Below are positions 14,416-22,634 of a stretch of DNA of 27,107 bases, one piece after another (the first letter of the stretch is position 1; each line of letters opens with the position of its first letter). The position numbers and the translations under genes are program-made. This DNA is from DASUZB01 sp036377075 (GTDB lineage Bacteria; Actinomycetota; CALGFH01). Under the pieces are notes generated by a model. That model saw nothing but the letters and a program-made list of their open reading frames with translations, ran no database searches and was not told the origin of the DNA. The DNA lies in the NCBI GenBank assembly GCA_036377075.1, contig DASUZB010000281.1:1-27107 (forward strand), read 5' to 3'.

Positions 14416-15456
14416 TCAGCCGGCCACCGGCCGCCGCCGCGCGGCCAGGCCCGCGGCGACCTCGATCAGCAGGTCCTCCTGCCCGGCGACCGACTTGCGC
14501 CGGCCGACCTCGACGAGGACGTCGCGGGCGTCGACCCCGAAGCGCTCGGCGGCGCGGGCGGCGTGGTGCAGGAAGCTGCCGGGCACGCCGGCGAACCCCT
14601 GCGTGAGGGTGACGCGGTCGACCGTCGGCGGGGTCGCCAGGATCGGCCGCACGACCGCGTCGGCGACGTCCTCGAGCCTCCACAGGTCGATGCCGGTGGG
14701 GATGCCGACCCGCTCGAGCACCGCCACGAGCGCCTCCATCTGGCAGTTCCCCGCGCCCGCGCCCGCGCCGACCAGGCAGGCGTCGGCGAGCGTCGCGCCC
14801 TCCTGGAACGCCACCACGGTGTTGGCGACGGCCAGCGACAGGTTCTGGTGCGCGTGGATGCCCGCCTCGGCCGCGCCGCCGAACTCGTCCAGCATCGCGG
14901 CGATCCGGGCCTTGACGTCGTCCATGGTGAGCGCCCCGGCGGAGTCCATGATGTGGACGCCGGTCGCGCCCGCGTCGACCATGACCCGGGCCTGCTCGGC
15001 GATCGTCTCTGGCGTGGTCATGTGCGGCATCATCAGGTCCCCGTGCACGTCCATGCCGAGCGCGCGGGAGAGGCCGATGTGCTGCACGCTGATGTCGGCC
15101 TCGGTGCAGTGGGTGGCGATCCGGACCAGGTCCGCGCCCAGTTCGGCGGCGCGTTCGAGCTGCCGCCCGGTGCCGATGCCGGGCTGGAACGTCACCGCCA
15201 GCCGCGCCCTCGAGATCGCCCGGCGCGCGGCCGCCAGCAGCTCGTCGTCGCTGTGGAGCGAGCGCATGTACTGGATCGACGAGGCGCCGAGCCCGTCGCC
15301 GTGCCCCACGCCGATCGCGTGCATGCCCGCCGCGTCCAGCGCGCCGGCGATCCGCTCCACCTGCTCGGGCGTGTAGCGGTGACGGATCGCGTGCGACCCG
15401 TCGCGCAGGGTCGAGTCCAGCAGCCGCACCTGTGGCGTGGTGGCGGTCTCGTTCAT
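14416..15456 (-). CDS. mhpE: 4-hydroxy-2-oxovalerate aldolase
   Basis: This 346-residue member of the DRE-TIM metallolyase family splits 4-hydroxy-2-oxopentanoate into pyruvate and acetaldehyde, the last carbon-carbon cleavage of aromatic meta pathways. The N-terminal signature STLRDGSHAIRH (Arg18, Asp19, His22) holds the catalytic Arg and the metal Asp; GIHAHQNLSLAVANT carries the two metal His residues. A C-terminal communication domain (after about 285) is present, as needed for channelling acetaldehyde to the dehydrogenase. The ATG at 15456 overlaps the mhpF stop as ATGA. The usual third member, 2-oxopent-4-enoate hydratase (mhpD), is absent from the window, so the source of the hydroxy-oxo acid is not evident. 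Confidence 0.92.
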   Translation of the reverse strand: MNETATTPQVRLLDSTLRDGSHAIRHRYTPEQVERIAGALDAAGMHAIGVGHGDGLGASSIQYMRSLHSDDELLAAARRAISRARLAVTFQPGIGTGRQLERAAELGADLVRIATHCTEADISVQHIGLSRALGMDVHGDLMMPHMTTPETIAEQARVMVDAGATGVHIMDSAGALTMDDVKARIAAMLDEFGGAAEAGIHAHQNLSLAVANTVVAFQEGATLADACLVGAGAGAGNCQMEALVAVLERVGIPTGIDLWRLEDVADAVVRPILATPPTVDRVTLTQGFAGVPGSFLHHAARAAERFGVDARDVLVEVGRRKSVAGQEDLLIEVAAGLAARRRPVAG

Positions 15457-16316
15457 GTCGTCGCGAACCTTTCCGCGTAGCGCTCGGCGACCCGCACCGC
15501 CGCCGACGTCATGATGTCGAGGTTTCCTGCGTAGGCCGGCAGGTAGTCGCCGGCGCCCTCCACCTGGACGAACACGGTCACCAGGCCGTCGGCCACCAGT
15601 GGCTCGGCGGCGAGCCGGTAGCCGGGGACGTAGGCGGCCACGCGCCCGACCGCCGCGGCGACCGCCGCGGAGGCGGCCGCCGCGTCCAGCGCGGTCTCGG
15701 CGTAGATGGTGTTGCGCATCGTGATCGGCGGCTCCGCCGGGTTGAGGATGATGATCGCCTTGCCCGCGGCGGCGCCGCCGAGCGCCTCCAGCGACCGCGC
15801 CGTCGCGACCGTGAACTCGTCGATGTTCGAGCGCGTGCCCGGTCCGGCCGAGCGCGACGCGACCGTGGAGACGACCTCGGCGTAGGCGACCGGCGCGGCC
15901 GCCGACAGCGCGGCGACCACCGGGACGGTCGCCTGCGCCCCGCAGGTGACCAGGTTGACGTCGGTGGCGCCGAGGTGCTCGTCCAGGTTGACGTCGGGCA
16001 CCACGGCCGGCCCCAGCGCCGCCGGCGTCAGGTCGATGCAGCGCAGCTCGCGCGCGGCCAGCAGCGGCGCGTGCTCGGCGTGGGCGTGCGCCGAGGTGGC
16101 GTCGAAGACCAGGTCGAGGTCGGGATGGTCGTCGAGGAACCGTTCCACGCCGTCGGCGCCCGCCGCGAAGCCGGCCGCGCGCGCCCGCGCCAGCCCCTCG
16201 GAGGCCGGGTCGATCCCGGCCATCCCGACCAGCGCCAGCGCCGGGTTCCTCGCCGCCTTGTAGAGCAGGTCGGTCCCGATGTTGCCGGATCCGAGGATCG
16301 CCACCCGCAAGGCCAT
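15453..16316 (-). CDS. mhpF: Acylating acetaldehyde dehydrogenase
   Basis: This 287-residue protein converts acetaldehyde, NAD+ and CoA to acetyl-CoA, normally in a complex with the MhpE aldolase that channels the aldehyde. The Rossmann motif GSGNIGTD is at residues 9-16, and the catalytic Cys125 is in NLVTCGAQATVPVV. The conserved NPAEPPITMRNT segment is present. The family is slightly longer (about 300 residues); the shorter length comes from small deletions, not a truncation. The ATG at 16316 has GGGGAG about 9 nt upstream. It lies 17 nt after the cyclase gene. Acetaldehyde from a D-threonine-aldolase reaction, if that is what the first gene of the operon does, could also be taken by this enzyme (inference). 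Confidence 0.93.
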   Translation of the reverse strand: MALRVAILGSGNIGTDLLYKAARNPALALVGMAGIDPASEGLARARAAGFAAGADGVERFLDDHPDLDLVFDATSAHAHAEHAPLLAARELRCIDLTPAALGPAVVPDVNLDEHLGATDVNLVTCGAQATVPVVAALSAAAPVAYAEVVSTVASRSAGPGTRSNIDEFTVATARSLEALGGAAAGKAIIILNPAEPPITMRNTIYAETALDAAAASAAVAAAVGRVAAYVPGYRLAAEPLVADGLVTVFVQVEGAGDYLPAYAGNLDIMTSAAVRVAERYAERFATT

Positions 16317-16333
16317 GGCAGCACCGCTCCCCT

Positions 16334-17272
16334 TCAGAACACCGCGATCGGGTTCACCGGCGAGCCGGTGCCCGCCGCCAGCCGCAGTGGCGCGATCACG
16401 CAGAGGAACTCCCAGCGCCCCTCCTCCTCGCAGGCGGCGGCGAGGTCCTCGAAGTAGAGGCTGTCCAGGAAGTACAGCCCGCCGGCGTTCACCCCGATCG
16501 CGTGGATGGGGTACATGACGCCCTCGCAGTTGCTCGGCACCGTCTCGCCGTCGCCGTCGAAGCCGATCGCCGCGACCTCGCGCTCGTGGAACAGCGGCAT
16601 CGCGGTGGCGTGGAACCCGGCCTTCGACTTCGCCGCGTCCCACGGCCCCTCGACCAGCCGCTTGCGGGCGTGGCCGGTGCGGAAGAACAGGATGTCGCCC
16701 GGCTGCAGGCGGACGCCCTGCGCCCGCTCGGCCGCCTCGATCTCGTCGCGGTACACCGCCTCGCCCGGCTCGACCCAGGCCACCCCGCGGAGCCGGGGGA
16801 TGTCCAGCAGCACCCCGCGGCCGACGATCCCGTCCTTGGCGACGTCGACCGACTGCATCGACGCGCCGGCCGAGGTGACGGCCCGGTCGACCGGCACGCC
16901 GTTGTACAGCAGCCCCTTGTAGGCGACGTGGCACAGCGCGTCGAGGTGGGAGTGCGCGTCGCCATGGAACTCGATCCCCACGAAGTCGCAGGTGAACCGC
17001 AGGTCGCCGGCGTCGCCGACGGGGACGTCCTGGAGCATGGTCATGTGGTGCACGACCGGCTTGGGGTTGTCGGGCCCGGCGGTGGTGTCGAGCGGCCAGG
17101 AGCACGCCACCGTCCGCCCCGAGCGGACCGACGCGGTCGCCGCGCGCACCTGGTCGGGCGTGATGAAGTTGAGCGCCCCGCGCTGGTCGTCCGCGCCCCA
17201 GCGCCCCCAGTGCTTGCAGGACTCGTGGAGGTCGGCGAACTCCCGCGCGGAGACCGGGGCCGGTGCGGGCAT
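16334..17272 (-). CDS. Cyclase family protein (kynurenine formamidase/isatin hydrolase-like)
   Basis: This 312-residue member of the cyclase family of metal hydrolases cleaves amide, lactam or lactone bonds, as in kynurenine formamidase and isatin hydrolase. The metal block FHGDAHSHLDALCH (His103, His107, His109, Asp111, His115) fits the HxxTHxDxxxH-type motif, although the place of the first metal His by strict alignment is Asp105; the longer subfamily to which this protein seems to belong may use a shifted pattern. It has an N-terminal extension, CKHWGRWGADDQRGALNF. The ATG at 17272 begins directly after the permease stop, with GGAGGT 9 nt upstream inside the permease gene. The substrate is unknown. 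Confidence 0.8.
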   Translation of the reverse strand: MPAPAPVSAREFADLHESCKHWGRWGADDQRGALNFITPDQVRAATASVRSGRTVACSWPLDTTAGPDNPKPVVHHMTMLQDVPVGDAGDLRFTCDFVGIEFHGDAHSHLDALCHVAYKGLLYNGVPVDRAVTSAGASMQSVDVAKDGIVGRGVLLDIPRLRGVAWVEPGEAVYRDEIEAAERAQGVRLQPGDILFFRTGHARKRLVEGPWDAAKSKAGFHATAMPLFHEREVAAIGFDGDGETVPSNCEGVMYPIHAIGVNAGGLYFLDSLYFEDLAAACEEEGRWEFLCVIAPLRLAAGTGSPVNPIAVF

Positions 17273-18727
17273 CTAGTGGCCACCTCCGGACTCCTCGAAC
17301 ACCAGCTGCGCCCGGTGCAGCCAGTCCTCCCGGCCGCGGGCGCGCAGCAGCACCAGCGCGAGGAGGGTGACGACCACCAGGACGATGAAGCACATCAGGC
17401 CCCAGTAGACCGGGCCGGTGTGCTGGAACGGTGAGAAGTACGACTTCCAGACGACCACCAGGCCGGCCGCCGAGGCGATCGCGGGCACGACGACGTGCAG
17501 CAGCGGGTTGAACTGGCTCCTGGCCTCGGTCAGGTAGTACCTCGCCACCCCGATGTTGGCCATCAGGTACATGGTGATCAGCCCGAGGGTGATCATGTTG
17601 GCCCAGGTGAAGAAGGTGTCCTCGGCGCCGAACCTCAGCACCAGCAGGAACGCCAGGACGTTCACGGCGACCTGCAGGTGGATGGCGTTGTCCGGGGTCC
17701 GCCTGCTGGGCACCACCCGGCCGAGCGCCTTCGGGAGCACGCCGGAGCGGCCCATCCCGTACCAGGTGCGGGTGCCGCCGTTGAAACAGGCGATCGAGAC
17801 GGCGATCGCCGAGTTCAGCAGCGCGAACAGCAGCAGCACCCAGCCGCCTCCCCAGACCCGCTGCGCCACCGTGGTCACCGGGAAGGGGATGTCGAAGTTG
17901 ATCTTGCCGACGTTGTCGACGCCGAACCCGACCAGGTAGCCCCAGGTGACGAAGACGAAGTAGGCCATCAGGATCAGGACCGAGCCCACCAGGCCGATGG
18001 GGACGTTGCGGCGCGGGTTCCTGCTCTCCTCGGCCAGCGGTCCGGTGGACTCCCAGCCGCTGAAGGCGAAGATCGAGAAGACGACGCCCAGGAACAGGTT
18101 GGTCGCCAGGTGGAAGTTGCCCGGGTTGAGCGGGGCGAGGCTGAAGCCGCCCGGTCCCGGGCTGGCCAGCGCGGTGACGGCCAGCGCGACCATGATCACG
18201 ATCTCGATGGCCCCGGTGATGATCAGCAGCCGCTCGGAGACCACGATGCCCGCGTAGGACCACCAGATCACCAGGGCGAGCCCGGCGACGACCCAGATCC
18301 ACCAGGGGATCGTCACGCCGTACTCCTCCTTGATGGCCGGCTCGAGGACCGTCTTGCCGAGCAGGGACAGGGTCAGCGCGCCGACCGGCGGCAGCCACAC
18401 CGAGAACAGCACCCCGGCGAAGAAGCCGGCCCGCGGGTGCAGCGCGCGGGCGATCCAGGTGTACCAGCCGCCGGCCGACGGGAACTGCTTGGCGAGCTGC
18501 GCGGCCGACAGCGCCTGCAGCGCCAGCAGCGCCCCGCCGAACAGGTACGCCCACGGTGTGACGATACCCGCGAAGCCAACGATGAAGACGAACGAGGCGA
18601 GGATCGCGAACGCTGGAGCGATCGTCGCGATGCCCTGCATCAGCACGCCCGGCAGCCCGACCGCGCCCTCACGGAGCTCGGTCCTGACGCCTGCCGTACC
18701 TGGCGGCTGGTTGGTGTTGGTTGCCAC
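17273..18727 (-). CDS. APC superfamily amino-acid/polyamine permease (second copy)
   Basis: This 484-residue integral membrane permease has about 12 helices. The family block SGWESTGPLAEESRNPRR in the middle and the N-terminal helix GVLMQGIATIAPAFAILASF parallel the copy at 10036-11508, as do GGTRTWYGMGRSGVLPKAL and the tail LRARGREDWLHRA. It probably imports the substrate of the 12-gene operon, likely an amine- or amino-acid-containing compound. The GTG at 18727 has GGAGG 5 nt upstream. The stop abuts the cyclase start with no gap, so their translation is coupled. It follows the SDR at 18757 by 29 nt. Confidence 0.88.
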   Translation of the reverse strand: MATNTNQPPGTAGVRTELREGAVGLPGVLMQGIATIAPAFAILASFVFIVGFAGIVTPWAYLFGGALLALQALSAAQLAKQFPSAGGWYTWIARALHPRAGFFAGVLFSVWLPPVGALTLSLLGKTVLEPAIKEEYGVTIPWWIWVVAGLALVIWWSYAGIVVSERLLIITGAIEIVIMVALAVTALASPGPGGFSLAPLNPGNFHLATNLFLGVVFSIFAFSGWESTGPLAEESRNPRRNVPIGLVGSVLILMAYFVFVTWGYLVGFGVDNVGKINFDIPFPVTTVAQRVWGGGWVLLLFALLNSAIAVSIACFNGGTRTWYGMGRSGVLPKALGRVVPSRRTPDNAIHLQVAVNVLAFLLVLRFGAEDTFFTWANMITLGLITMYLMANIGVARYYLTEARSQFNPLLHVVVPAIASAAGLVVVWKSYFSPFQHTGPVYWGLMCFIVLVVVTLLALVLLRARGREDWLHRAQLVFEESGGGH

Positions 18728-18756
18728 CGTCCCCTCCCTTCGGTGCCCTACTGGGC

Positions 18757-19563
18757 TCACACTTGCCTGGCGACCGTGCCGAGGTCGTCGAGCGTCATCC
18801 CGACCTTGGCCGTCTGCCCTCCGTCGACCGCGAACACGGCACCGGTCACGTAGGAGGCCTCGTCGGAGGCGAGGAACAGGGCCGCGGCGGCGAGCTCCTC
18901 CGGCTGCGCCAGGCGGCCGATCGGCATCGCCTCGCCGAACGCCAGCCGCTCCTGCGGCGTCATGACGTCGCTGAGCATCGGCGTGTCGGTCGGCCCCGGC
19001 GCGATCGCGTTGGCCCGGATCCCCTGGCGGGCGTGGTCGACGCTGATCGCCTTGGTGAGCATCGCCACCCCGCCCTTGCTCGCGACGTAGGCGGCCGTCC
19101 CCGGCGCCGCGTCGTGGGCGCCGGTGGACGACGAGACGGTGACGATCGCGCCGCCACCGCGCTCGACCATCCGCGGGATCGCGCTGCGCGCGCACAGGTA
19201 GGTGCCGGTCAGGTTGACCCCGATCACCCGCCCCCATTCCTCGGGCTCGGTCTCCACCACCGAGCCGAAGCCGAGGACGCCGGCGGCGGTCATCAGCACG
19301 TCGAGCCCGCCGAACTCGCTCACGGCGCGGTCGACCAGCGCCTGCACCTGTTGCTGGTCGGTCACGTCGACGCCCATCGCGAAGGCGCGCCCGCCCCGCT
19401 CCTGGATCTCGGCCGCGACCTCCTTGGCGTGCCCGGCGGCGATGTCCGCCACGGCGACCGCCGCGCCCTCCGCGGCGAACCGCCTGGCGACCGCCCGGCC
19501 GATGCCGGAGCCGCCACCGGTGACGATGGCGACCTTGCCCGCGAGCCTCCCCTGCGGCGTCAT
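18757..19563 (-). CDS. SDR family oxidoreductase (first of three)
   Basis: This 268-residue classical short-chain dehydrogenase/reductase has the nucleotide motif TGGGSGIG at residues 15-22. Asp40 ends the second strand and favours NAD(H) over NADP(H). The catalytic Ser is in VTVSSSTG (144-146), with Tyr159 and Lys163 in AAYVASKGG. TAAG replaces the usual NNAG. The C-terminus GMTLDDLGTVARQV is extended in the same way as the neighbouring SDR (GVSLGIEDLGLEG), suggesting shared ancestry or partners. The ATG at 19563 has GGAGGTGA about 9 nt upstream. The substrate is an alcohol or ketone, otherwise unknown. Confidence 0.86.
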   Translation of the reverse strand: MTPQGRLAGKVAIVTGGGSGIGRAVARRFAAEGAAVAVADIAAGHAKEVAAEIQERGGRAFAMGVDVTDQQQVQALVDRAVSEFGGLDVLMTAAGVLGFGSVVETEPEEWGRVIGVNLTGTYLCARSAIPRMVERGGGAIVTVSSSTGAHDAAPGTAAYVASKGGVAMLTKAISVDHARQGIRANAIAPGPTDTPMLSDVMTPQERLAFGEAMPIGRLAQPEELAAAALFLASDEASYVTGAVFAVDGGQTAKVGMTLDDLGTVARQV

Positions 19564-19582
19564 CGGCGTCCGTCACCTCCTC

Positions 19583-20389
19583 TCACTCCGCCGTCTCCGC
19601 GGCGCCCTCCAGCCCGAGGTCTTCGATCCCGAGCGACACCCCGAGGGTCGCTCCCCCGTCGACGATCACGTCCTCGCCGGTCATGTAGGCGGCGTCGTCG
19701 GACGCGAGGAACAGCACCACCTTGGCGATGTCGTCGGGCGTGCCGTAGCGGCCGGCGGGGATCCGCTTGAGGTACTCGGGCCCGGCGACCGGGTCGTCGA
19801 TCAGCGCGGCCGACAGGCGCGTGTGGATGATCCCCGGGTCGACCGCGTTGATCCGGATGTTGTGCCTGGCCAGGTCGAGCGCGGCGTTGCGCACGAACAT
19901 CACCAGGCCGCCCTTGGTCGCGCTGTAGGGGACGTTCAGCTCCTCGGCGAAGAACGCGTTGGTGGAGGCGAACACCACCATCGCGCCGCCGCCCCGCTTG
20001 GCCATCTCGCGGCCGGCGGCGCGGGTCGTCAGGAAGACGCCGGTGAGGTTCACGTCGACGATCCGCCGCCAGAGGTCCTCGGGGAACTCCAGCAGCGGCC
20101 GCAGGTCGACGATCGCGGCGGTGTGCACCAGCACGTCGACGCCGCCGAAGCGCGCGACCGTCCGCGCGACCGCGGCCTCGACGTCGGACGCGTTGGAGAC
20201 GTCCCCGCTGACGGCCTCGACCTGGTAGCCGCGCGCCTGCAGCTCGGTCGAGGTCGCGCCGAGCGTGCCGGCCTCGATGTCGAACAGCGCCAGGTTGGCG
20301 CCCTCCGCGCCGAAGCGCTCCGCGCAGGCCTTGCCCATGCCCTGCGCGCCGCCGACGACGAGCACGGTGCGGCCGTCGAAGCGGCTCAT
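19583..20389 (-). CDS. SDR family oxidoreductase (second of three)
   Basis: This 268-residue classical SDR has the nucleotide motif GGAQGMGK (residues 13-20), Asp37 for NAD(H) selection, Ser142 in VVFASTN, and Tyr155-x3-Lys159 in VPYSATKGG. HTAA stands where NNAG is usual, parallel to TAAG in the downstream SDR. The ATG at 20389 overlaps the stop of the alcohol dehydrogenase gene as ATGA. The gap to the next SDR is 19 nt. Likely it oxidises a secondary alcohol in the same pathway as the zinc dehydrogenase; three SDRs in a row suggest a polyol or several stereochemical steps (inference). Confidence 0.86.
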   Translation of the reverse strand: MSRFDGRTVLVVGGAQGMGKACAERFGAEGANLALFDIEAGTLGATSTELQARGYQVEAVSGDVSNASDVEAAVARTVARFGGVDVLVHTAAIVDLRPLLEFPEDLWRRIVDVNLTGVFLTTRAAGREMAKRGGGAMVVFASTNAFFAEELNVPYSATKGGLVMFVRNAALDLARHNIRINAVDPGIIHTRLSAALIDDPVAGPEYLKRIPAGRYGTPDDIAKVVLFLASDDAAYMTGEDVIVDGGATLGVSLGIEDLGLEGAAETAE

Positions 20390-21441
20390 CCGGATGCTCC
20401 GTTCCCTGGGGAGACGAGGATCTTGACCTGGTCGCCGGCGGGGTCGGCGAGCCGCTCGATCCCCGCGGGGACCAGGTCGTGGAGGCCGATCTTGCTGGTC
20501 ACGATCCGGTCGACCGGCAGCGTCCCGGCGGCGACCTGGGCGAGGATCCGCGGCGTGTCGTAGAACTTGAACGACCAGACGCCGGCGAGCGTCAGGTCCC
20601 GCCAGACCCAGCCCTCCGGCTGGACCGTCCGCGGCCCCAGGTGGATCGCGATCACCGCGACGGTGCCGGCGCGCCGCACCGAGGCGACGCACGCGTCCAG
20701 GCCCGGCTGGCTGCCCGAGCACTCGATGGCGCAGTCCGCGCCGAGCCCGTCGGTGCGCTCGACCACCTCGGCGGCGACGTCGTCGCCGCCCGGGTCGAAG
20801 GCCGCCGTCACGCCCAGCCGCCCGGCCAGGCCGCGCCTGGACGGCTGCGGCTCCGAGACGAAGATCTTGCCGGCGCCGGCCGCCGCGGAGACCAGCACGG
20901 CCAGCTGCCCGATCGGCCCGGCGCCGGTGACCAGGACCGAGCCGCCGGGCCGCAGGCCGGAGCGCTCCACGCCGTGCACCACGGTGGCGAGCGGCTCGAG
21001 CACCGCGCCCTGCTCGAACGAGACCCCGTCGGGCAACGGGACGGCCTGGTAGGCGGGGACGACCGCCTCCCCGGCGAGCCCGCCCCACGGCCAGGTCACG
21101 CCGGTGAGGCGCAGGTTGGCGCACAGGCCCTGGCGGCCGCGGACGCAGTAGTAGCAGCCGCCGCAGAACACGTGCGGCAGCACCGCCACGCGCTCGCCCG
21201 GCCGCGGGCTGGCGACCCCGTCGCCCACCTCGGCGACCACCGCGGAGAACTCGTGGCCGATCACCTGCGGCAGGAGCTCGGCCGGGGTGTAGAGCGGGCC
21301 GTGCAGGTACTCGTGCAGGTCCGTGCCGCAGATCCCGCACCACACCGGCGCCACCCGGACCTGGCCGGGCGGCGGCGCACCCGGCGCGGGCACCTCCTCG
21401 ACCCGCAGGTCCTGGTTCCCGTGCAGCCGCGCCGCGAGCAT
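20386..21441 (-). CDS. Zinc-dependent alcohol dehydrogenase (butanediol dehydrogenase-like MDR)
   Basis: This 351-residue medium-chain dehydrogenase has its catalytic zinc ligands in CGICGTD (Cys38), GHE (His63, Glu64) and EPLA (Glu149). The structural zinc is held by Cys93, Cys96, Cys99 and Cys107. The NAD-binding GAGPIGQL is at 173-180. The N-terminal block WCGICGTDLHEYLHGPL is characteristic of (R,R)-2,3-butanediol dehydrogenase and related polyol dehydrogenases, so an NAD-dependent oxidation of a vicinal diol or sugar alcohol is likely. The ATG at 21441 has GGAGG 4 nt upstream. It lies 11 nt after the previous gene and overlaps the next by ATGA. Confidence 0.88.
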   Translation of the reverse strand: MLAARLHGNQDLRVEEVPAPGAPPPGQVRVAPVWCGICGTDLHEYLHGPLYTPAELLPQVIGHEFSAVVAEVGDGVASPRPGERVAVLPHVFCGGCYYCVRGRQGLCANLRLTGVTWPWGGLAGEAVVPAYQAVPLPDGVSFEQGAVLEPLATVVHGVERSGLRPGGSVLVTGAGPIGQLAVLVSAAAGAGKIFVSEPQPSRRGLAGRLGVTAAFDPGGDDVAAEVVERTDGLGADCAIECSGSQPGLDACVASVRRAGTVAVIAIHLGPRTVQPEGWVWRDLTLAGVWSFKFYDTPRILAQVAAGTLPVDRIVTSKIGLHDLVPAGIERLADPAGDQVKILVSPGNGASG

Positions 21442-21452
21442 CCGCCCTCCGA

Positions 21453-22232
21453 TCAGATCGCCGTCATGCCGCCGTCGGCGGCCCAGACGGCTCCGGTGAC
21501 GTACGAGGCCTCGTCCGAGGCGAGGAACGCGATCACGTTGGCGACCTCGGCGGCGGTGCCCTGCCGGCGCAGCGGGATGGTGGCGATCAGCCGCTCGTGC
21601 GCCGACGGCCGCTCGACGTAGTCGTTCATGGGGGTGTCGGTGTAGCCGGGGATCACCCCGTTGACCCGGATCCCCTCGGCCGCGTAGTCGTTGGCGAGCA
21701 CGCGGATCAGCCCGTACACGCCCGCCTTGCTGGAGCTGTAGGCGTCCAGGCCGGGCGCGAGCCCGTACAGGCCGGTGGGGGACGCCGTGCACACCACCGC
21801 GCCGCCCCCGCCACGCAGCAGCGCCCGGATGCCGTGCTTGCAGGTGAGGAACATCCCGGTGAGGTTGACGTCGAGCACCCGGCGCCAGACGGCGGCGTCG
21901 AGGCGGTCGGCGCGGTCGTCCTGGCCGGCGAGCAGGATGCCGGCGTTCGACACCACCGTGTCCAGCCCGCCGAACGCCTCCTCGGCCTCCTTGACGGCCC
22001 GCTCCACCTGCGCCTCGTCGGCCACGTCGGCGGCGAGCGCGATCGCGGCGCCAGCCCCGTCGGCGATCGCGGCGGCCGTCCCGGCGGCGGCCGCCTCGTC
22101 CACGTCGAGGCAACCGACGCGGGCGCCATCAGCGGCGAGCTTGAGCGCCGCTGCCCGCCCGATGCCCTTGCCGGCACCGGTGACCACCGCCCGCCTGCCC
22201 TCCAGCCGCCCGCCCACGACCGCGCCCCTCAC
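21453..22232 (-). CDS. SDR family oxidoreductase (third of three)
   Basis: This 259-residue classical SDR has TGAGKGIG at residues 18-25, Asp43 for NAD(H) preference, the intact SNAG block, Ser151 in CTASPTG, and Tyr165-x3-Lys169 in DAYSSSKAG. It ends with the common ASYVTGAVWAADGGMTAI. The GTG at 22232 overlaps the ridA stop as GTGA, so the two are translationally coupled. It is less like the other two SDRs in its C-terminus and NNAG-type block, so it is probably not a recent duplicate of them. The substrate is unknown. Confidence 0.86.
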   Translation of the reverse strand: MRGAVVGGRLEGRRAVVTGAGKGIGRAAALKLAADGARVGCLDVDEAAAAGTAAAIADGAGAAIALAADVADEAQVERAVKEAEEAFGGLDTVVSNAGILLAGQDDRADRLDAAVWRRVLDVNLTGMFLTCKHGIRALLRGGGGAVVCTASPTGLYGLAPGLDAYSSSKAGVYGLIRVLANDYAAEGIRVNGVIPGYTDTPMNDYVERPSAHERLIATIPLRRQGTAAEVANVIAFLASDEASYVTGAVWAADGGMTAI

Positions 22233-22615
22233 TCGCCCACGTAGGCGACGGCTTCGATCTCGATCAGCATTCCTGGGACCTGGTGCAGGTCGCTGCCCAC
22301 CGTGGTCCGCGCCGGGTAGGGCTCGGAGAAGCGCTGCTTGTAGACCGCGTTGTAGCGGGGGAAGGAGTTGGTGTCGGCCAGGTGGACGCTCACCTTGACG
22401 ACGTCGGCCAGCGACGCGCCCTCGGCGCGCAGGACCGCCTCGATGTTGTCGATGGTGACGTTGGTCTGCTCCTCGATGGTGTCGCCCACGACCTTCCCGT
22501 CGGGCCCGATCGGGCCGGTGCCGGTGACGAAGATGAAGTCCCCCGCCCGCCAGCCGTGCGAGTAGGCGCCCAGCGGCGGTGCGCCGTCCGCCGCCTTGAT
22601 CACACGCTTGGCCAT
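22229..22615 (-). CDS. ridA: RidA family (YjgF/YER057c) enamine/imine deaminase
   Basis: This 128-residue RidA-fold protein has the substrate-binding Arg103 in PARTTVGSDL and the acidic Glu121 near the C-terminus in LIEIEAVAYVG, as in deaminase-active members. RidA proteins hydrolyse reactive enamines/imines released by PLP enzymes; specialised members deaminate 2-aminomuconate in aminophenol pathways. Its place between a class III aminotransferase and a fold-III PLP enzyme on one side and oxidoreductases on the other suggests it clears an imine intermediate of this pathway. The ATG at 22615 has GAGGAGGAGG just upstream. It is followed by the SDR with a GTGA overlap. Confidence 0.9.
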   Translation of the reverse strand: MAKRVIKAADGAPPLGAYSHGWRAGDFIFVTGTGPIGPDGKVVGDTIEEQTNVTIDNIEAVLRAEGASLADVVKVSVHLADTNSFPRYNAVYKQRFSEPYPARTTVGSDLHQVPGMLIEIEAVAYVGE

Positions 22616-22634
22616 GCCCTCCTCCTCGTGCTGG

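Noticed and set aside
15453..18554. Apparent 1033-codon minus-strand frame joining permease, cyclase and MhpF regions
   Set aside because: Only the MhpF part gives a family-like protein; the rest is out of frame with the permease and cyclase genes, which are intact in other frames. It is not a fusion.
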